Both the position numbers and the translations under genes were made by a program. The notes under the pieces are model-generated. The model was not told the DNA's origin. It saw only the letters and a list, made by a program, of their open reading frames with translations, and ran no database searches. Shown here piece by piece: positions 24,025 to 31,976 of a DNA stretch of 64,000 nt; the first letter of the stretch is position 1; every line of letters starts with the position of its first letter. The DNA comes from CAZSSH01 sp964609825 (GTDB lineage Bacteria > Verrucomicrobiota > Lentisphaeria > Victivallales > Victivallaceae): positions 124,001 through 188,000 of the forward strand of contig CAZSSH010000005.1 of NCBI GenBank assembly GCA_964609825.1, read 5' to 3'.

Positions 24025-24984
24025 TTAATACGTTATATTAAGAGTATCAAGGATGCCCTTGATATAGCCGACGGCAAACAGATTGCCGAGCATCTCATAG
24101 CCGGGCGTACCATGCCCTTCGCCCGCCAGTGCCGGGGTGTGGTCGGGGCGCAACACGCAATCGACATGATTGGCCTTGAGGAGCGCCATGAGGGCGGGCA
24201 TGTCGGTGGGGCCGTTGTCGTGAAAAGTCTCGCGAAAACAATTTTTGTCGCCGGTGACGTCGCGGAAGTGGAAAAACTTGATCCGGGAGGCGAACTCCGG
24301 GATGAGCTTGGTCACATCCTCGCCCATGGCGCGAAACGTCGCCTGACAAAAGGTGATGCCGTGGCTCGGGCTCGCCGAGAGGCTCATCGCCCGGCGGTAG
24401 GCGTCGGCATTGATCAAGATGCGCCCGAAACCTTTGAGTTGCGGGATCGGCGGGTCGTCGGGGTGAAGTCCCATCGCCACACCGGAAGCCTCGGCGACCG
24501 GCATCACCGCATCAATAAAGTACTTGTAGTTGGCCCACAATTCGTCTTGAGTAATCACCGGCATCGCCGGTTCGGGCGGGAGCTCGGCAAAATTGAATTC
24601 GCTGGTCAGCGCGCCGCCGCGCTCCGGGACGGTGAAGCTGGTGCGAAACCAGCCCACCCCGGCCATAAAGTTGTAGCACAACAACGGGACGTTGAGTTTT
24701 CCCATATTTTGCAGCATTTGCCGGTATTTGTCGATGTCCTCGTCGCGCCCCGGCAAATTGAGCTTGATTTTACTCATGTCAAACTGGTCGCCCTCCAGCC
24801 CGGCGAGGGTGAGCCCGGCAGTCTTGAAGTTTTGCACGGTGGCCGCGAGTGAGTCGAAATCCCACGGCGGCAAGTCCCCGGACAATTCGGGAGCCGCTTT
24901 GGTGATCGCGTAATTGACGCCGATTTGTTTGGCCAATGTCCATTTGTTGTCCGGTTTGACGGGGAGCATCAGTGCTAATTTCAT
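24025..24984 (-). CDS. uxuA: mannonate dehydratase
   Basis: 319 residues from the ATG at 24984, chosen because AAAGGAT lies 9 bases upstream and the earlier in-frame ATG (25011) lies inside the previous gene. UxuA metal ligands are recognisable: His in MGLHPDDPP, Cys in GITFCQATF, His in IKFFHFRDV, and Asp/His in LRPDHTP. It converts D-mannonate to 2-keto-3-deoxygluconate, the shared step of glucuronate breakdown. It is shorter than E. coli UxuA, in line with compact versions of the family. It anchors the hexuronate reading of this operon. Confidence 0.92.
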   Translation of the reverse strand: MKLALMLPVKPDNKWTLAKQIGVNYAITKAAPELSGDLPPWDFDSLAATVQNFKTAGLTLAGLEGDQFDMSKIKLNLPGRDEDIDKYRQMLQNMGKLNVPLLCYNFMAGVGWFRTSFTVPERGGALTSEFNFAELPPEPAMPVITQDELWANYKYFIDAVMPVAEASGVAMGLHPDDPPIPQLKGFGRILINADAYRRAMSLSASPSHGITFCQATFRAMGEDVTKLIPEFASRIKFFHFRDVTGDKNCFRETFHDNGPTDMPALMALLKANHVDCVLRPDHTPALAGEGHGTPGYEMLGNLFAVGYIKGILDTLNITY

Positions 24985-24998
24985 GATGGGCCGATCCT

Positions 24999-25988
24999 TT
25001 ATTTTTGGCACCAGTTTTTCATCACTTGCATCGCCGGTTTGCCGTAGAGGGTAAAACCGGTGTTGCCGCCTTTTTTATGATGAAACGGGCGGTTTTGCTG
25101 CTCCTCCCATTTCCACCACATCAGCCCGCGCCACCATGGGCGGCGGCCAAAGGTTTGGATGACCGCCTCAAGGTAAAGCGCCTGAACTTCGCCGTTGTAC
25201 TCATTGTCCAGCAAGTAATCCCACGGCTGGAGCAATCCCCCCTCGACCGAGCGCGCGCCGCATTCGGCAAAAAACAGGGGGATGCCGGTCTCTTTGACCA
25301 CATCTTCCAAAATATCGGCGCCGATTTCCAAATCGGCCGAGAGCTCGGCCAAGGTCGGGTCGGCAATTTGGGTCCCGGTATAGAAGCTCACCCCCAGCAT
25401 ATCGAGCAAACGGTACCATTTGCGGGCAAAGGGGAGGCCGCGGACGTATTGGTTGGCATTGTAAGTAATTGGCCCCGAGTAGACTTTGCGCACCTCGGCG
25501 ACGACGGCGGGCCAGTAATCCTCCTGCGGCTCGCACCCCATCAGCTCGCAGCCGATGCAATAGAGTTCGACATTTGTCCGCTCGGCCAAACGGGCGTAGT
25601 GGGTAATCGCGTTGGTGTAGTTGGCAAACCATTGGCCCCAGTAATCGACATGGATGCCCTCAATCATCCGCTGCGGCGCGGGAAACTCGATTTTGCCGCG
25701 CCAGATGCTGTCGAGACACTCGATCATCGGTTTGAGCATCACCCGGATGCCGTGGTCGTGAAATTTTTGGATGGCCTCGGCAAGCTCGATGTCGTCAGGG
25801 GAGTAATAAAAGTCGCAAAACATTTTGGTCGACTGATAACTCTCCTGTGTCATGGTGACGATCAACGCGACCGCATCGGGCTTGAGCTCGCAAATCCGCT
25901 CAATTTCGCGCTGTCCGGCTTCGCTGCGGTAATAGTTGCGCTTGGCCATAAAGCCAAAGCTGACGCCTTTAAAAAACAAGGTTTCCAT
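24999..25988 (-). CDS. GH113-like TIM-barrel glycosidase
   Basis: 329 residues, single TIM barrel, no signal peptide. FKGVSFGFMAKRNYY opens the barrel. LYCIGCELMGCEPQED carries the expected acid/base Glu, and IPLFFAECGARSVEG the expected nucleophile Glu. RGLMWWKWEEQQN and PAMQVMKNW close it. These features fit GH113 (known members are beta-1,4-mannanases) or a close clan-A relative. In this operon it may act on a mannose- or xylose-containing oligosaccharide. Family level is moderately sure; substrate is not. Confidence 0.7.
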   Translation of the reverse strand: METLFFKGVSFGFMAKRNYYRSEAGQREIERICELKPDAVALIVTMTQESYQSTKMFCDFYYSPDDIELAEAIQKFHDHGIRVMLKPMIECLDSIWRGKIEFPAPQRMIEGIHVDYWGQWFANYTNAITHYARLAERTNVELYCIGCELMGCEPQEDYWPAVVAEVRKVYSGPITYNANQYVRGLPFARKWYRLLDMLGVSFYTGTQIADPTLAELSADLEIGADILEDVVKETGIPLFFAECGARSVEGGLLQPWDYLLDNEYNGEVQALYLEAVIQTFGRRPWWRGLMWWKWEEQQNRPFHHKKGGNTGFTLYGKPAMQVMKNWCQK

Positions 25989-26007
25989 TTGATTTTTCCT
26001 TAAACAA

Positions 26008-27330
26008 TTAAGACCACTGGCGGTCGTTGGCCCACTCTTTGTCCCACTCGGTTGTCGGTGCCCACGCTTCCGGGAAGTCGCGGTGCAGATGCTCTTTGAT
26101 CAACTCTTCGTTAAGCGACTCGATGCCGAGCCCCGGCGTGTCCGGGACAATGATCCGCCCCTGGTCGTAACGCAAAGCGGGCTTCACAAGGTCGCCCCAC
26201 CACGGTACATCAATCGAGTGCAGCTCGAGCGCCATAAAATTGCGCGTGGCGGCGGCCACATGCACGGCGGCAAGGCAGGCAATCGGACTCTCGGCCATGT
26301 GAATATTCATCTGCGCCCCGTAAGTTTCGGCCATGTCGCCGATTTTTTTGGTCTCCAAAATCCCGCCTGCGGTCAACACATCGGGGTGCACCACCGCCAA
26401 TGCGCCCGATTTCAACAAAGGCTCAAAGCCCTCCTTGAGATAAATATCCTCGCCGGTGCCGATGGGGGTGACGGTGGCATTGGCCAAGCGGACATACTGA
26501 TCGGTCATTTGCCACGGGACCGGGTCCTCCATCCATGCCAAGTTGTATTTCTCGAGGCGTTTGCTCAACTTGATGCAGTCCTCCAACGGGATGTGGCCCA
26601 GGTGGTCGATGGCCAGCGGGATTTCATAACCGATGACTTCGCGGACGTCGGCCATGTACTTTTCCAAATAATCAAGACCGACCTCGGTCAAATGAATCCC
26701 GGTAAACGGATGGGCGGTGTTAAACAAATCATAAGCTTCGCCGCGCATCGCCCGCGGGTCGATCGAGCCGTGGGGAGTGCTGAAGACGGTCTTTTTGTAC
26801 TCGCGCATTTTTTGCAAAAAGCCCAGCGGGGCCGACAGCGCGCCGGGGACGTCCATCAAGAGCTCGATTCCCAAATCCATTTTTAAAAAGGTAAAGCCCA
26901 TATCCATGCGCTCTTTGAGCGCCTTGCCCATGTCGCGGCCGCCGCCCTCGCTGTCGGTATCGCAGTAGCAGCGGATCTCATCGCGGTATTTGCCGCCCAA
27001 AAGTTGCCAGACGGGAACCCCCCACGCCTTGCCCGCCAAGTCCCAGCAGGCGACTTCAATCGCGCAGACGCCGCCTGCTTGTCTTGAGTCGCCGCCAAAT
27101 TGTTTGATGCGGCGGAAGATTTTTTCGACGTTGCACGGGTTTTCGCCCAAAATGCGGCTTTTGAGCATCGCGGCATAAGTGCAACTGGAGGCGTCACGCA
27201 CTTCGCCGTAGCCGATCAACCCCTGGTTGGTGTAGAGTTTGACCAGGGTGCAGCGTTTGGGCGCGCCGTCGATTTCGGCAAAGCGCATGTCGGTGATTTT
27301 GAGGGTGGCGGGATTGATTTTTGAGCTCAT
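26008..27330 (-). CDS. mandelate racemase/muconate lactonizing-type sugar-acid dehydratase
   Basis: 440 residues, enolase superfamily. The N-terminal capping domain (LVKLYTNQGLIGYGE, AIEVACWDLAGKAWGVPVWQLLGGK) precedes a barrel with metal ligands in PLAIDHLGH (Asp), AWMEDPVPW (Glu) and TPIGTGEDIY (Glu), and a His in AQMNIHMAES. TFLKMDLG supplies the expected Lys of the second strand. Members dehydrate sugar acids such as galactonate, gluconate or mannonate. Next to a true UxuA it probably handles a different acid epimer from the same polysaccharide. A GAGAGGAAGT ribosome site precedes the start. Confidence 0.88.
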   Translation of the reverse strand: MSSKINPATLKITDMRFAEIDGAPKRCTLVKLYTNQGLIGYGEVRDASSCTYAAMLKSRILGENPCNVEKIFRRIKQFGGDSRQAGGVCAIEVACWDLAGKAWGVPVWQLLGGKYRDEIRCYCDTDSEGGGRDMGKALKERMDMGFTFLKMDLGIELLMDVPGALSAPLGFLQKMREYKKTVFSTPHGSIDPRAMRGEAYDLFNTAHPFTGIHLTEVGLDYLEKYMADVREVIGYEIPLAIDHLGHIPLEDCIKLSKRLEKYNLAWMEDPVPWQMTDQYVRLANATVTPIGTGEDIYLKEGFEPLLKSGALAVVHPDVLTAGGILETKKIGDMAETYGAQMNIHMAESPIACLAAVHVAAATRNFMALELHSIDVPWWGDLVKPALRYDQGRIIVPDTPGLGIESLNEELIKEHLHRDFPEAWAPTTEWDKEWANDRQWS

Positions 27331-27346
27331 GACTTCCTCTCAATGA

Positions 27347-28081
27347 TTATAACTCGGACTCGATTTTGCGGACGGTTTTTTGGAGCAGCTTGACCCTTTG
27401 GGGGAGGTTGCCGCTGCTGAAATCTTCTTCGGTGCCGATCAAGGTCAACGCCCCGGCGACACTTTTGGCGGAAGTGACAATCGGCATCGATAAGGCATCG
27501 ATGCGCCAGCGGTTGTTGCCCTTGTTAAAGACATACCCGAGCTTGCGGATGGACTCGATGCGTTTAAAAATGAGCTCGGGGGCGGCCTTTTCGGGCAACT
27601 CCACCGCGCAATGCTGCGCCAACGTCAAAATATCTTTTTCACTCTCACCGGACAGCAGCGCCGCGCCGACCGACCCCTCGATGATTGGAAAGCGGGCGCC
27701 GATTTTGCCCGACACCGCAAACGGCTCGGGGGACTCGGCGCGCAGCACGGAGACTTGCTCGCCGCCTTGGCGGATGGAGAGCTTGCAGCTCAATTTGCTT
27801 GTCTGCGAGAGCTCCTCCAGTAAGGGTTGCAAGTTGCCGAAAAAGACGCTCTGTTTGCGCACCAAAGGGAGCAAACCCAGCGAGAGCGAAAACGTGTTGT
27901 TGGTATTTTTGCGCACCCAATTGTGCTTCATCAATGTTTGGATGATCCGGTAGCCGGTGGTGGCCGAAACATCGATTGCCTGACTGATCTCATTTTGGGA
28001 GAGCGGGTGATCCGCCAGACTCATAAACTCGAGGGCGGACAGCGTGCTGTCAACAGCGGGGATGGTGTTTTCTTTTTTCAT
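27347..28081 (-). CDS. IclR-family transcriptional regulator
   Basis: 244 residues from the ATG at 28081; the longer frame upstream would run through promoter-like DNA and is unlikely. The N-terminal winged helix (ALEFMSLADHPLSQNEISQA, then VSATTGYRIIQTLMKHNWV) is followed by an IclR effector domain (GGEQVSVLRAESPEPF, IGARFPIIEGSVGAALLSG, WRIDALSMPIVTSAKSVAGAL). IclR proteins of the KdgR type often control pectin and hexuronate genes. Here it is the first gene of the operon, 16 bp before the dehydratase, so it likely regulates itself and the whole set. No clear Shine-Dalgarno is visible. Confidence 0.88.
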   Translation of the reverse strand: MKKENTIPAVDSTLSALEFMSLADHPLSQNEISQAIDVSATTGYRIIQTLMKHNWVRKNTNNTFSLSLGLLPLVRKQSVFFGNLQPLLEELSQTSKLSCKLSIRQGGEQVSVLRAESPEPFAVSGKIGARFPIIEGSVGAALLSGESEKDILTLAQHCAVELPEKAAPELIFKRIESIRKLGYVFNKGNNRWRIDALSMPIVTSAKSVAGALTLIGTEEDFSSGNLPQRVKLLQKTVRKIESEL

Positions 28082-28097
28082 ATTTGAAAAGTTGTTA

Positions 28098-28109
28098 TTC
28101 AATCTTGAA
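28098..28109. promoter_or_regulatory. candidate IclR operator, palindrome TTCAATCTTGAA
   Basis: A perfect palindromic arrangement TTCAA-TC-TTGAA, just downstream of the -10 box and close to the transcript start of the IclR gene. It resembles the A/T-rich TTCAA/TTGAA half-sites of IclR-type operators. Binding is inferred. Confidence 0.45.
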
Positions 28110-28112
28110 ATT

Positions 28113-28140
28113 AATATAGATTGTCGCCGACAAAAATCAA
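28113..28140 (-). promoter_or_regulatory. sigma70-type promoter for the IclR-hexuronate operon
   Basis: Minus strand: TTGATT (28135-28140), 16-bp spacer, TATATT (28113-28118), 31 bp upstream of the IclR start. The spacer contains the 13-bp palindrome TTGTCGCCGACAA. Confidence 0.6.
28121..28133. promoter_or_regulatory. palindrome TTGTCGCCGACAA inside the promoter spacer
   Basis: A perfect 6-bp inverted repeat around one central base, lying exactly between the -35 and -10 boxes of the IclR operon. A protein bound here would block RNA polymerase. It may be a second operator for the IclR product or the site of another repressor. Confidence 0.4.
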
Positions 28141-28173
28141 GCGATGAAATAAAAATATTGTGATTATTTGTGT

Positions 28174-28189
28174 GGGGGGGGGTAGGGGG
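28174..28189 (+). repeat. G-rich tract (G9-TA-G5)
   Basis: Nine consecutive G, then TA, then five G, about 34 bp upstream of the IclR promoter -35 box. The rest of the 28141-28253 stretch holds no gene I can support. Long G runs can slip during replication. Confidence 0.6.
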
Positions 28190-28253
28190 CGACCGATGCG
28201 GGCTTGGGTGGTGGCTCTGCCGCCACCGGACAAACATCAGCCGGTCGCTCCTC

Positions 28254-28293
28254 CAAAAACAAAAACGGGTGCTTGATTGCTCAAACACCCGTT
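28254..28293 (-). terminator. rho-independent terminator after serS
   Basis: On the minus strand a 13-bp stem (28281-28293 with 28264-28276, one G-T pair) closes a four-base loop and is followed by TTTGTTTTT-type sequence. It starts 18 bp after the serS stop and also separates serS from the divergently placed IclR promoter region. Confidence 0.88.
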
Positions 28294-28311
28294 CGCTTGC
28301 CGAGTCAAAAA

Positions 28312-29565
28312 TTATTTCTTTTTGGGCTCGATTTTGTCAAAGGTGGTAAAGGGACGCAAAACTTCGGGGATCACGACACTGCCGTCGGGTTGCTGATTGT
28401 TCTCCAAAATCGCGATCACCACGCGGTCGGTAACCGCGGTGGCGCTGATGGTGTGCACAAAGTCGCGCTCATCGTTGGCGCTGTCTTTGTAGCGGATGTT
28501 GAGCCGGCGGCTCTGGAAGCTGGTTAAATTGGTATTGCTGGTGACTTCGCGGTAACCGCCGAAGCCGGCAAAATAAGCCTCAATGTCGTACTTTTTAAAG
28601 CCGGGCGCGCCCAAGTCGCCGACGCAGACGTTGACGACGCGGTAAGGGATACCGAGCAATTGGAGGATTTCCTCCTCGTTTTTGAGGCAAAACTCATGGT
28701 ACTTGACTGAGTCGGCGGGTTTGCAAAAGACGATCTGCTCGACTTTGTGAAACTGGTGCACGCGGAAAATCCCGCGGCTCGCCTTGCCGTAGCTGCCTGA
28801 CTCGGTGCGGAAGCAGGGGGTAAAGGCAGTGTAGCACAACGGGAAATCCTTGGCGTCCAAGACATCGTCGGCATGGTAGCCGATCAAAGTCTGCTCGGAG
28901 GTGCCGATCAAGGCCAGATCCTCATTGGCGAGATTGTAGGTCTGGTCGGCGAAAAACGGCAGATAGCCGGTGCCGAACAAGGTGTGCTCTTTGGCCACGC
29001 AGGGGGTCATAAAGATGGTGAAGCCGCGGCGGGCCAGCTCCTGCTGCGTCCAAAAGAACAAGGCTTGGGCGAGCTGCGCCCCTTTGCCTTTCCAATAATA
29101 AAAGCCCGACTGGGCGACTTTGGCGCCGCGCTGGGTGTCGAGGATGTCGAGGATTTCGCCCAACTCCTGATGGTCGCGGACCTTGAAGTCAAATTGCGGG
29201 ACTTTGCCGACTTTGCGCAGCTCAACGTTGTCGGTGTCCTCTTTGCCGTCCGGCACATCGTCGGCGAGCATGTTGGGCATCCGGGCTACGATCTCAAAGA
29301 TGTCTTTTTGGAGTTTCTCCAAACGCTCCTCTTTGACGGCCAAAACTTCTTTAAGCTGCTTGACCTGATCGCGGGCGGCCGGATTGTCCTTGCACTCTTT
29401 GCTGAGGCGGTTGCGCTCGGCGCGCATGGCTTCGGCTTCCTGACCGAGCTGGCGGGCTTCGGCGTCGATGGTGAGCAAGGTGTCGACATCGACCGCAAAG
29501 CCGCGGCGCACGCAATTGTCTTTGACGGCCTGCTGATTGTCACGGATAAATTTTAAATCAATCAT
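28312..29565 (-). CDS. serS: seryl-tRNA synthetase
   Basis: 417 residues. An N-terminal antiparallel coiled-coil arm (about 30-100; EAEAMRAERNRLSKEC, LKEVLAVKEERLEKLQKD) is followed by a class II core. Motif 2 is CFRTESGSYGKASRGIFRVH; motif 3 region DRVVIAILENNQQPDGSVVI ends in PEVLRPF. The serine-binding TSEQ is in LIGTSEQTLIG. The segment before motif 3 reads TISATAVTD instead of the LNGSGLA form of E. coli, a variant in several bacterial groups. It charges tRNA-Ser and belongs to the operon with RpiB-GlyA, 20 bp away; GlyA makes and uses serine, so the pairing is functionally sensible. Confidence 0.95.
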   Translation of the reverse strand: MIDLKFIRDNQQAVKDNCVRRGFAVDVDTLLTIDAEARQLGQEAEAMRAERNRLSKECKDNPAARDQVKQLKEVLAVKEERLEKLQKDIFEIVARMPNMLADDVPDGKEDTDNVELRKVGKVPQFDFKVRDHQELGEILDILDTQRGAKVAQSGFYYWKGKGAQLAQALFFWTQQELARRGFTIFMTPCVAKEHTLFGTGYLPFFADQTYNLANEDLALIGTSEQTLIGYHADDVLDAKDFPLCYTAFTPCFRTESGSYGKASRGIFRVHQFHKVEQIVFCKPADSVKYHEFCLKNEEEILQLLGIPYRVVNVCVGDLGAPGFKKYDIEAYFAGFGGYREVTSNTNLTSFQSRRLNIRYKDSANDERDFVHTISATAVTDRVVIAILENNQQPDGSVVIPEVLRPFTTFDKIEPKKK

Positions 29566-29585
29566 GATGTTACCTCAATGATGTT

Positions 29586-31304
29586 TTAGAATTGGGGGAG
29601 CGGAAATGCGCTCATAAACTCTTTGACCTCGTTGCCCAAGCTGCGCAAGGCCGCTTCGTCTTCGCGCAAGGCGACGCCGCGCTCAATGAATTCGGCGACT
29701 TTGACCATCTCGGCCTCTTTGAGCCCGCGGGTGGTGATTGCCGGGGTGCCGACACGGATACCGCTGGTGACAAACGGCTTCTCGGGGTCAAACGGGATCA
29801 TGTTTTTGTTGACCGTGATGCGGGCCAGATCAAGCGCGTTGGCGACGACTTTTCCGGTAGCGCCTTTGGGCCGCAGATCAATCAGCATCAAGTGGTTGTC
29901 GGTGCCGCCCGAAACGATCCGGAAGCCGCGTTTGGCCAGCTCCGCGGCCAAGGTGGAGGCATTGACTCTGACTTGCTTTTGATAGGCTTTAAACTCGGGG
30001 GTCATCGCCTCGGCAAAGCAGATCGCCTTGGCGGCGATCACGTGCTCCAAGGGGCCGCCCTGAAGCCCCGGGAAAATTCGGGAGTTGATGGCTTTGATGT
30101 ACTCTTCTTTGCAGAGGATCAAGCCCGAGCGGGGGCCGCGCAAGGTTTTGTGGGTGGTGGTCGTGACCACGTCGCAGTACGGCACCGGGTTGGGGTGCTC
30201 GCCCGCCGCCACCAGACCGGCGACGTGCGCCATGTCGGTAAAAAGCTTGGCGCCGACCAAATCGGCAATGGCGCGCAGCCGCGGGAAATCCAAAATGCGC
30301 GGATAGGCGCTGGCCCCGGCGATGATCATTTTGGGCTTGCTCTCGACGGCGAGGCGCTCGACTTCGTCATAATCGATCATCTCGGTCTCGCGGTTGACGC
30401 CGTAAGGAACAATGTTAAAAAGCATTCCTGAAAAGTTGAGCGGGTGACCGTGGGTCAAATGGCCGCCGTGATCGAGGCTCATGGCGAGCACCGTGTCGCC
30501 GGGATTGCACAAAGCAAGATACACGGCCTGATTGGCCGGGCTCCCGGCGTGGGGCTGGACGTTGGCCGCCTCGGCGCCGAAGAGCTTGCAGGCGCGGTCG
30601 ATGGCCAGCTGCTCGATTTGGTCGACAAATTCGCAGCCGTTGTAATAACGTTTGCCGGGGTAGCCCTCGGCGTATTTGTTGGTCAAAATCGAGCCTTGGG
30701 CGGCGCGCACGGCGCAACTGGTGAAGTTTTCGCTGGCAATGAGCTCGATGCCGTCATGTTCGCGCTCGACTTCGTGATCGATGATTTTGGCGATTTCGGG
30801 GTCGGCGTGGCGGATGGCGGCGATTTCGTCATAGGAGTCGATCTCAATTTTCATCAACCGGCGGACATGGCGCGCGTCGTTGGAAAAGGGAGTGGACAAA
30901 AAGCGCTCGATGACTGGCTTCATCCCCGCAAAATCCAGTTTGTCGCCGGGGAGGACCAAAACGTTGGAGGCGTTGTGCTCGCGGCTCTTTTGGGCCAGGT
31001 CGGGGCAGGAGGCGACGACCGCGCGGGCACCGTGGAAACGGTTGGCGACAATCCCCATGCCGACGCCGGAGCGGCAGATCAGTATGGCGCAGTCGGCTTC
31101 GCCGCGGGCGACGGCCTGAGCCGCCGGAGCGCCGAAATCGGGGTAGTCGTCCTCGGCGTCAAACGCAAAGGGTCCGCAATCGACAACCTTGATTGATTTG
31201 GACTCCAAAAAGGCGATCAGCTCCGCCTTTTGAGCAAAGCCGCCGTGGTCGGTGCCGACGGCGACGATGAGTTGCTTGCCGTAAAAATCCTGAACTTTAA
31301 ACAT
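29586..31304 (-). CDS. fused ribose-5-phosphate isomerase B and serine hydroxymethyltransferase
   Basis: 572 residues in one uninterrupted frame. Residues ~11-148 are RpiB: VGTDHGGFAQKAELIAFL, the active-site Cys in ILICRSGVGMGIVANRF, and REHNASNVLVL. Residues ~151-572 are GlyA: HDGIELIASENFTS, NKYAEGYPGKRYY, LFTDMAHVAGL, and the PLP lysine K386 in TTTTHKTLRGPRSG. An ATG at the junction (30852-30854) has no good Shine-Dalgarno, so one polypeptide is expected. It joins pentose-phosphate isomerisation to the serine-glycine/one-carbon step. In Bacillus subtilis separate genes lie in the order ywlE-ywlF(rpiB)-ywlG-glyA; here the phosphatase gene precedes and overlaps by 8 bases, so the fusion probably arose from that order. 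Confidence 0.93.
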   Translation of the reverse strand: MFKVQDFYGKQLIVAVGTDHGGFAQKAELIAFLESKSIKVVDCGPFAFDAEDDYPDFGAPAAQAVARGEADCAILICRSGVGMGIVANRFHGARAVVASCPDLAQKSREHNASNVLVLPGDKLDFAGMKPVIERFLSTPFSNDARHVRRLMKIEIDSYDEIAAIRHADPEIAKIIDHEVEREHDGIELIASENFTSCAVRAAQGSILTNKYAEGYPGKRYYNGCEFVDQIEQLAIDRACKLFGAEAANVQPHAGSPANQAVYLALCNPGDTVLAMSLDHGGHLTHGHPLNFSGMLFNIVPYGVNRETEMIDYDEVERLAVESKPKMIIAGASAYPRILDFPRLRAIADLVGAKLFTDMAHVAGLVAAGEHPNPVPYCDVVTTTTHKTLRGPRSGLILCKEEYIKAINSRIFPGLQGGPLEHVIAAKAICFAEAMTPEFKAYQKQVRVNASTLAAELAKRGFRIVSGGTDNHLMLIDLRPKGATGKVVANALDLARITVNKNMIPFDPEKPFVTSGIRVGTPAITTRGLKEAEMVKVAEFIERGVALREDEAALRSLGNEVKEFMSAFPLPQF

Positions 31305-31728
31305 TGATCGAGTCTCCTAACTTTTCGAGTGATGATTTCATGGTATTAAAAATATTGAGATAGTCCTTGACCGATCCGCCATAGGGATCGGGGACGTCTT
31401 GACTGTCCAAAAGCAGCCGGCACTTGTCGCTTGCCGAGGGGGCGATCGCTTTGATGGCCTCGAGGTGGCCGCGGGTCATGGCAACAATGAGATCAAACTC
31501 GGCGGCCAGCTCGGGTGTAAAGCGCCGCGAGCGGAATTTGCCGCCTTCGATGCCGAGCTGGCGCATCACCGCTTCGGCGGGGATGGAGATCGGGCTCCCG
31601 TCATAAGCGTAAATTCCGGCCGAACCGGAGTAAACATTTTTGCCGAGCGATTTGCAGTAGTGGTCAAAGTACAACTCGGCCATCGGGCTGCGGCAGCTGT
31701 TTCCGGTGCAGACAAAAAGTACTTTCAT
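31297..31728 (-). CDS. low-molecular-weight protein phosphatase (YwlE/Wzb family)
   Basis: 143 residues. The N-terminal P-loop VLFVCTGNSCRSPMAE contains the CX5R motif (C7, R13), and DVPDPYGG carries the general-acid Asp. It removes phosphate from phosphotyrosine or, in YwlE-type members, phosphoarginine. Its place before rpiB-glyA matches the Bacillus ywlE position, which favours the YwlE-like group, but substrate cannot be read directly. It is the first gene of the operon and has a clear promoter. Confidence 0.92.
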   Translation of the reverse strand: MKVLFVCTGNSCRSPMAELYFDHYCKSLGKNVYSGSAGIYAYDGSPISIPAEAVMRQLGIEGGKFRSRRFTPELAAEFDLIVAMTRGHLEAIKAIAPSASDKCRLLLDSQDVPDPYGGSVKDYLNIFNTMKSSLEKLGDSINV

Positions 31729-31790
31729 AAGTTTCCAATTACCCCGAGCAAAAAAAATGCGTCCGTTTGCGGTTGGTTTGAGAATATTTT

Positions 31791-31819
31791 AATATACACC
31801 GTTTTTTCCGCAATTGCAA
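31791..31819 (-). promoter_or_regulatory. sigma70-type promoter for the phosphatase-rpiB/glyA-serS operon
   Basis: Minus strand: TTGCAA (31814-31819), 17-bp spacer, TATATT (31791-31796), about 60 bp upstream of the phosphatase start. The rest of 31820-31973 contains A/T-rich DNA upstream of murD without a gene. Confidence 0.6.
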
Positions 31820-31976
31820 CGGCTTGGCCGGGGTTTTTTGTTGATTAATTAAACTTGATCGGAAACCGACTTGAAAAATCCGATTGCGGCGCTACTTTAG
31901 ATTTTGAATCAAGTATTTTCAGCAGAAAAGAATGAAGTAAATTTTTCTGCATTGACGACAGGGAGTTATTTTTTTG

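Noticed and set aside
28082..28288. N-terminal extension of the IclR gene by 69 codons.
   Set aside because: It would place the promoter, two palindromes and the G-rich tract in coding sequence, and the peptide is of low complexity. IclR alignment begins at the ATG at 28081.
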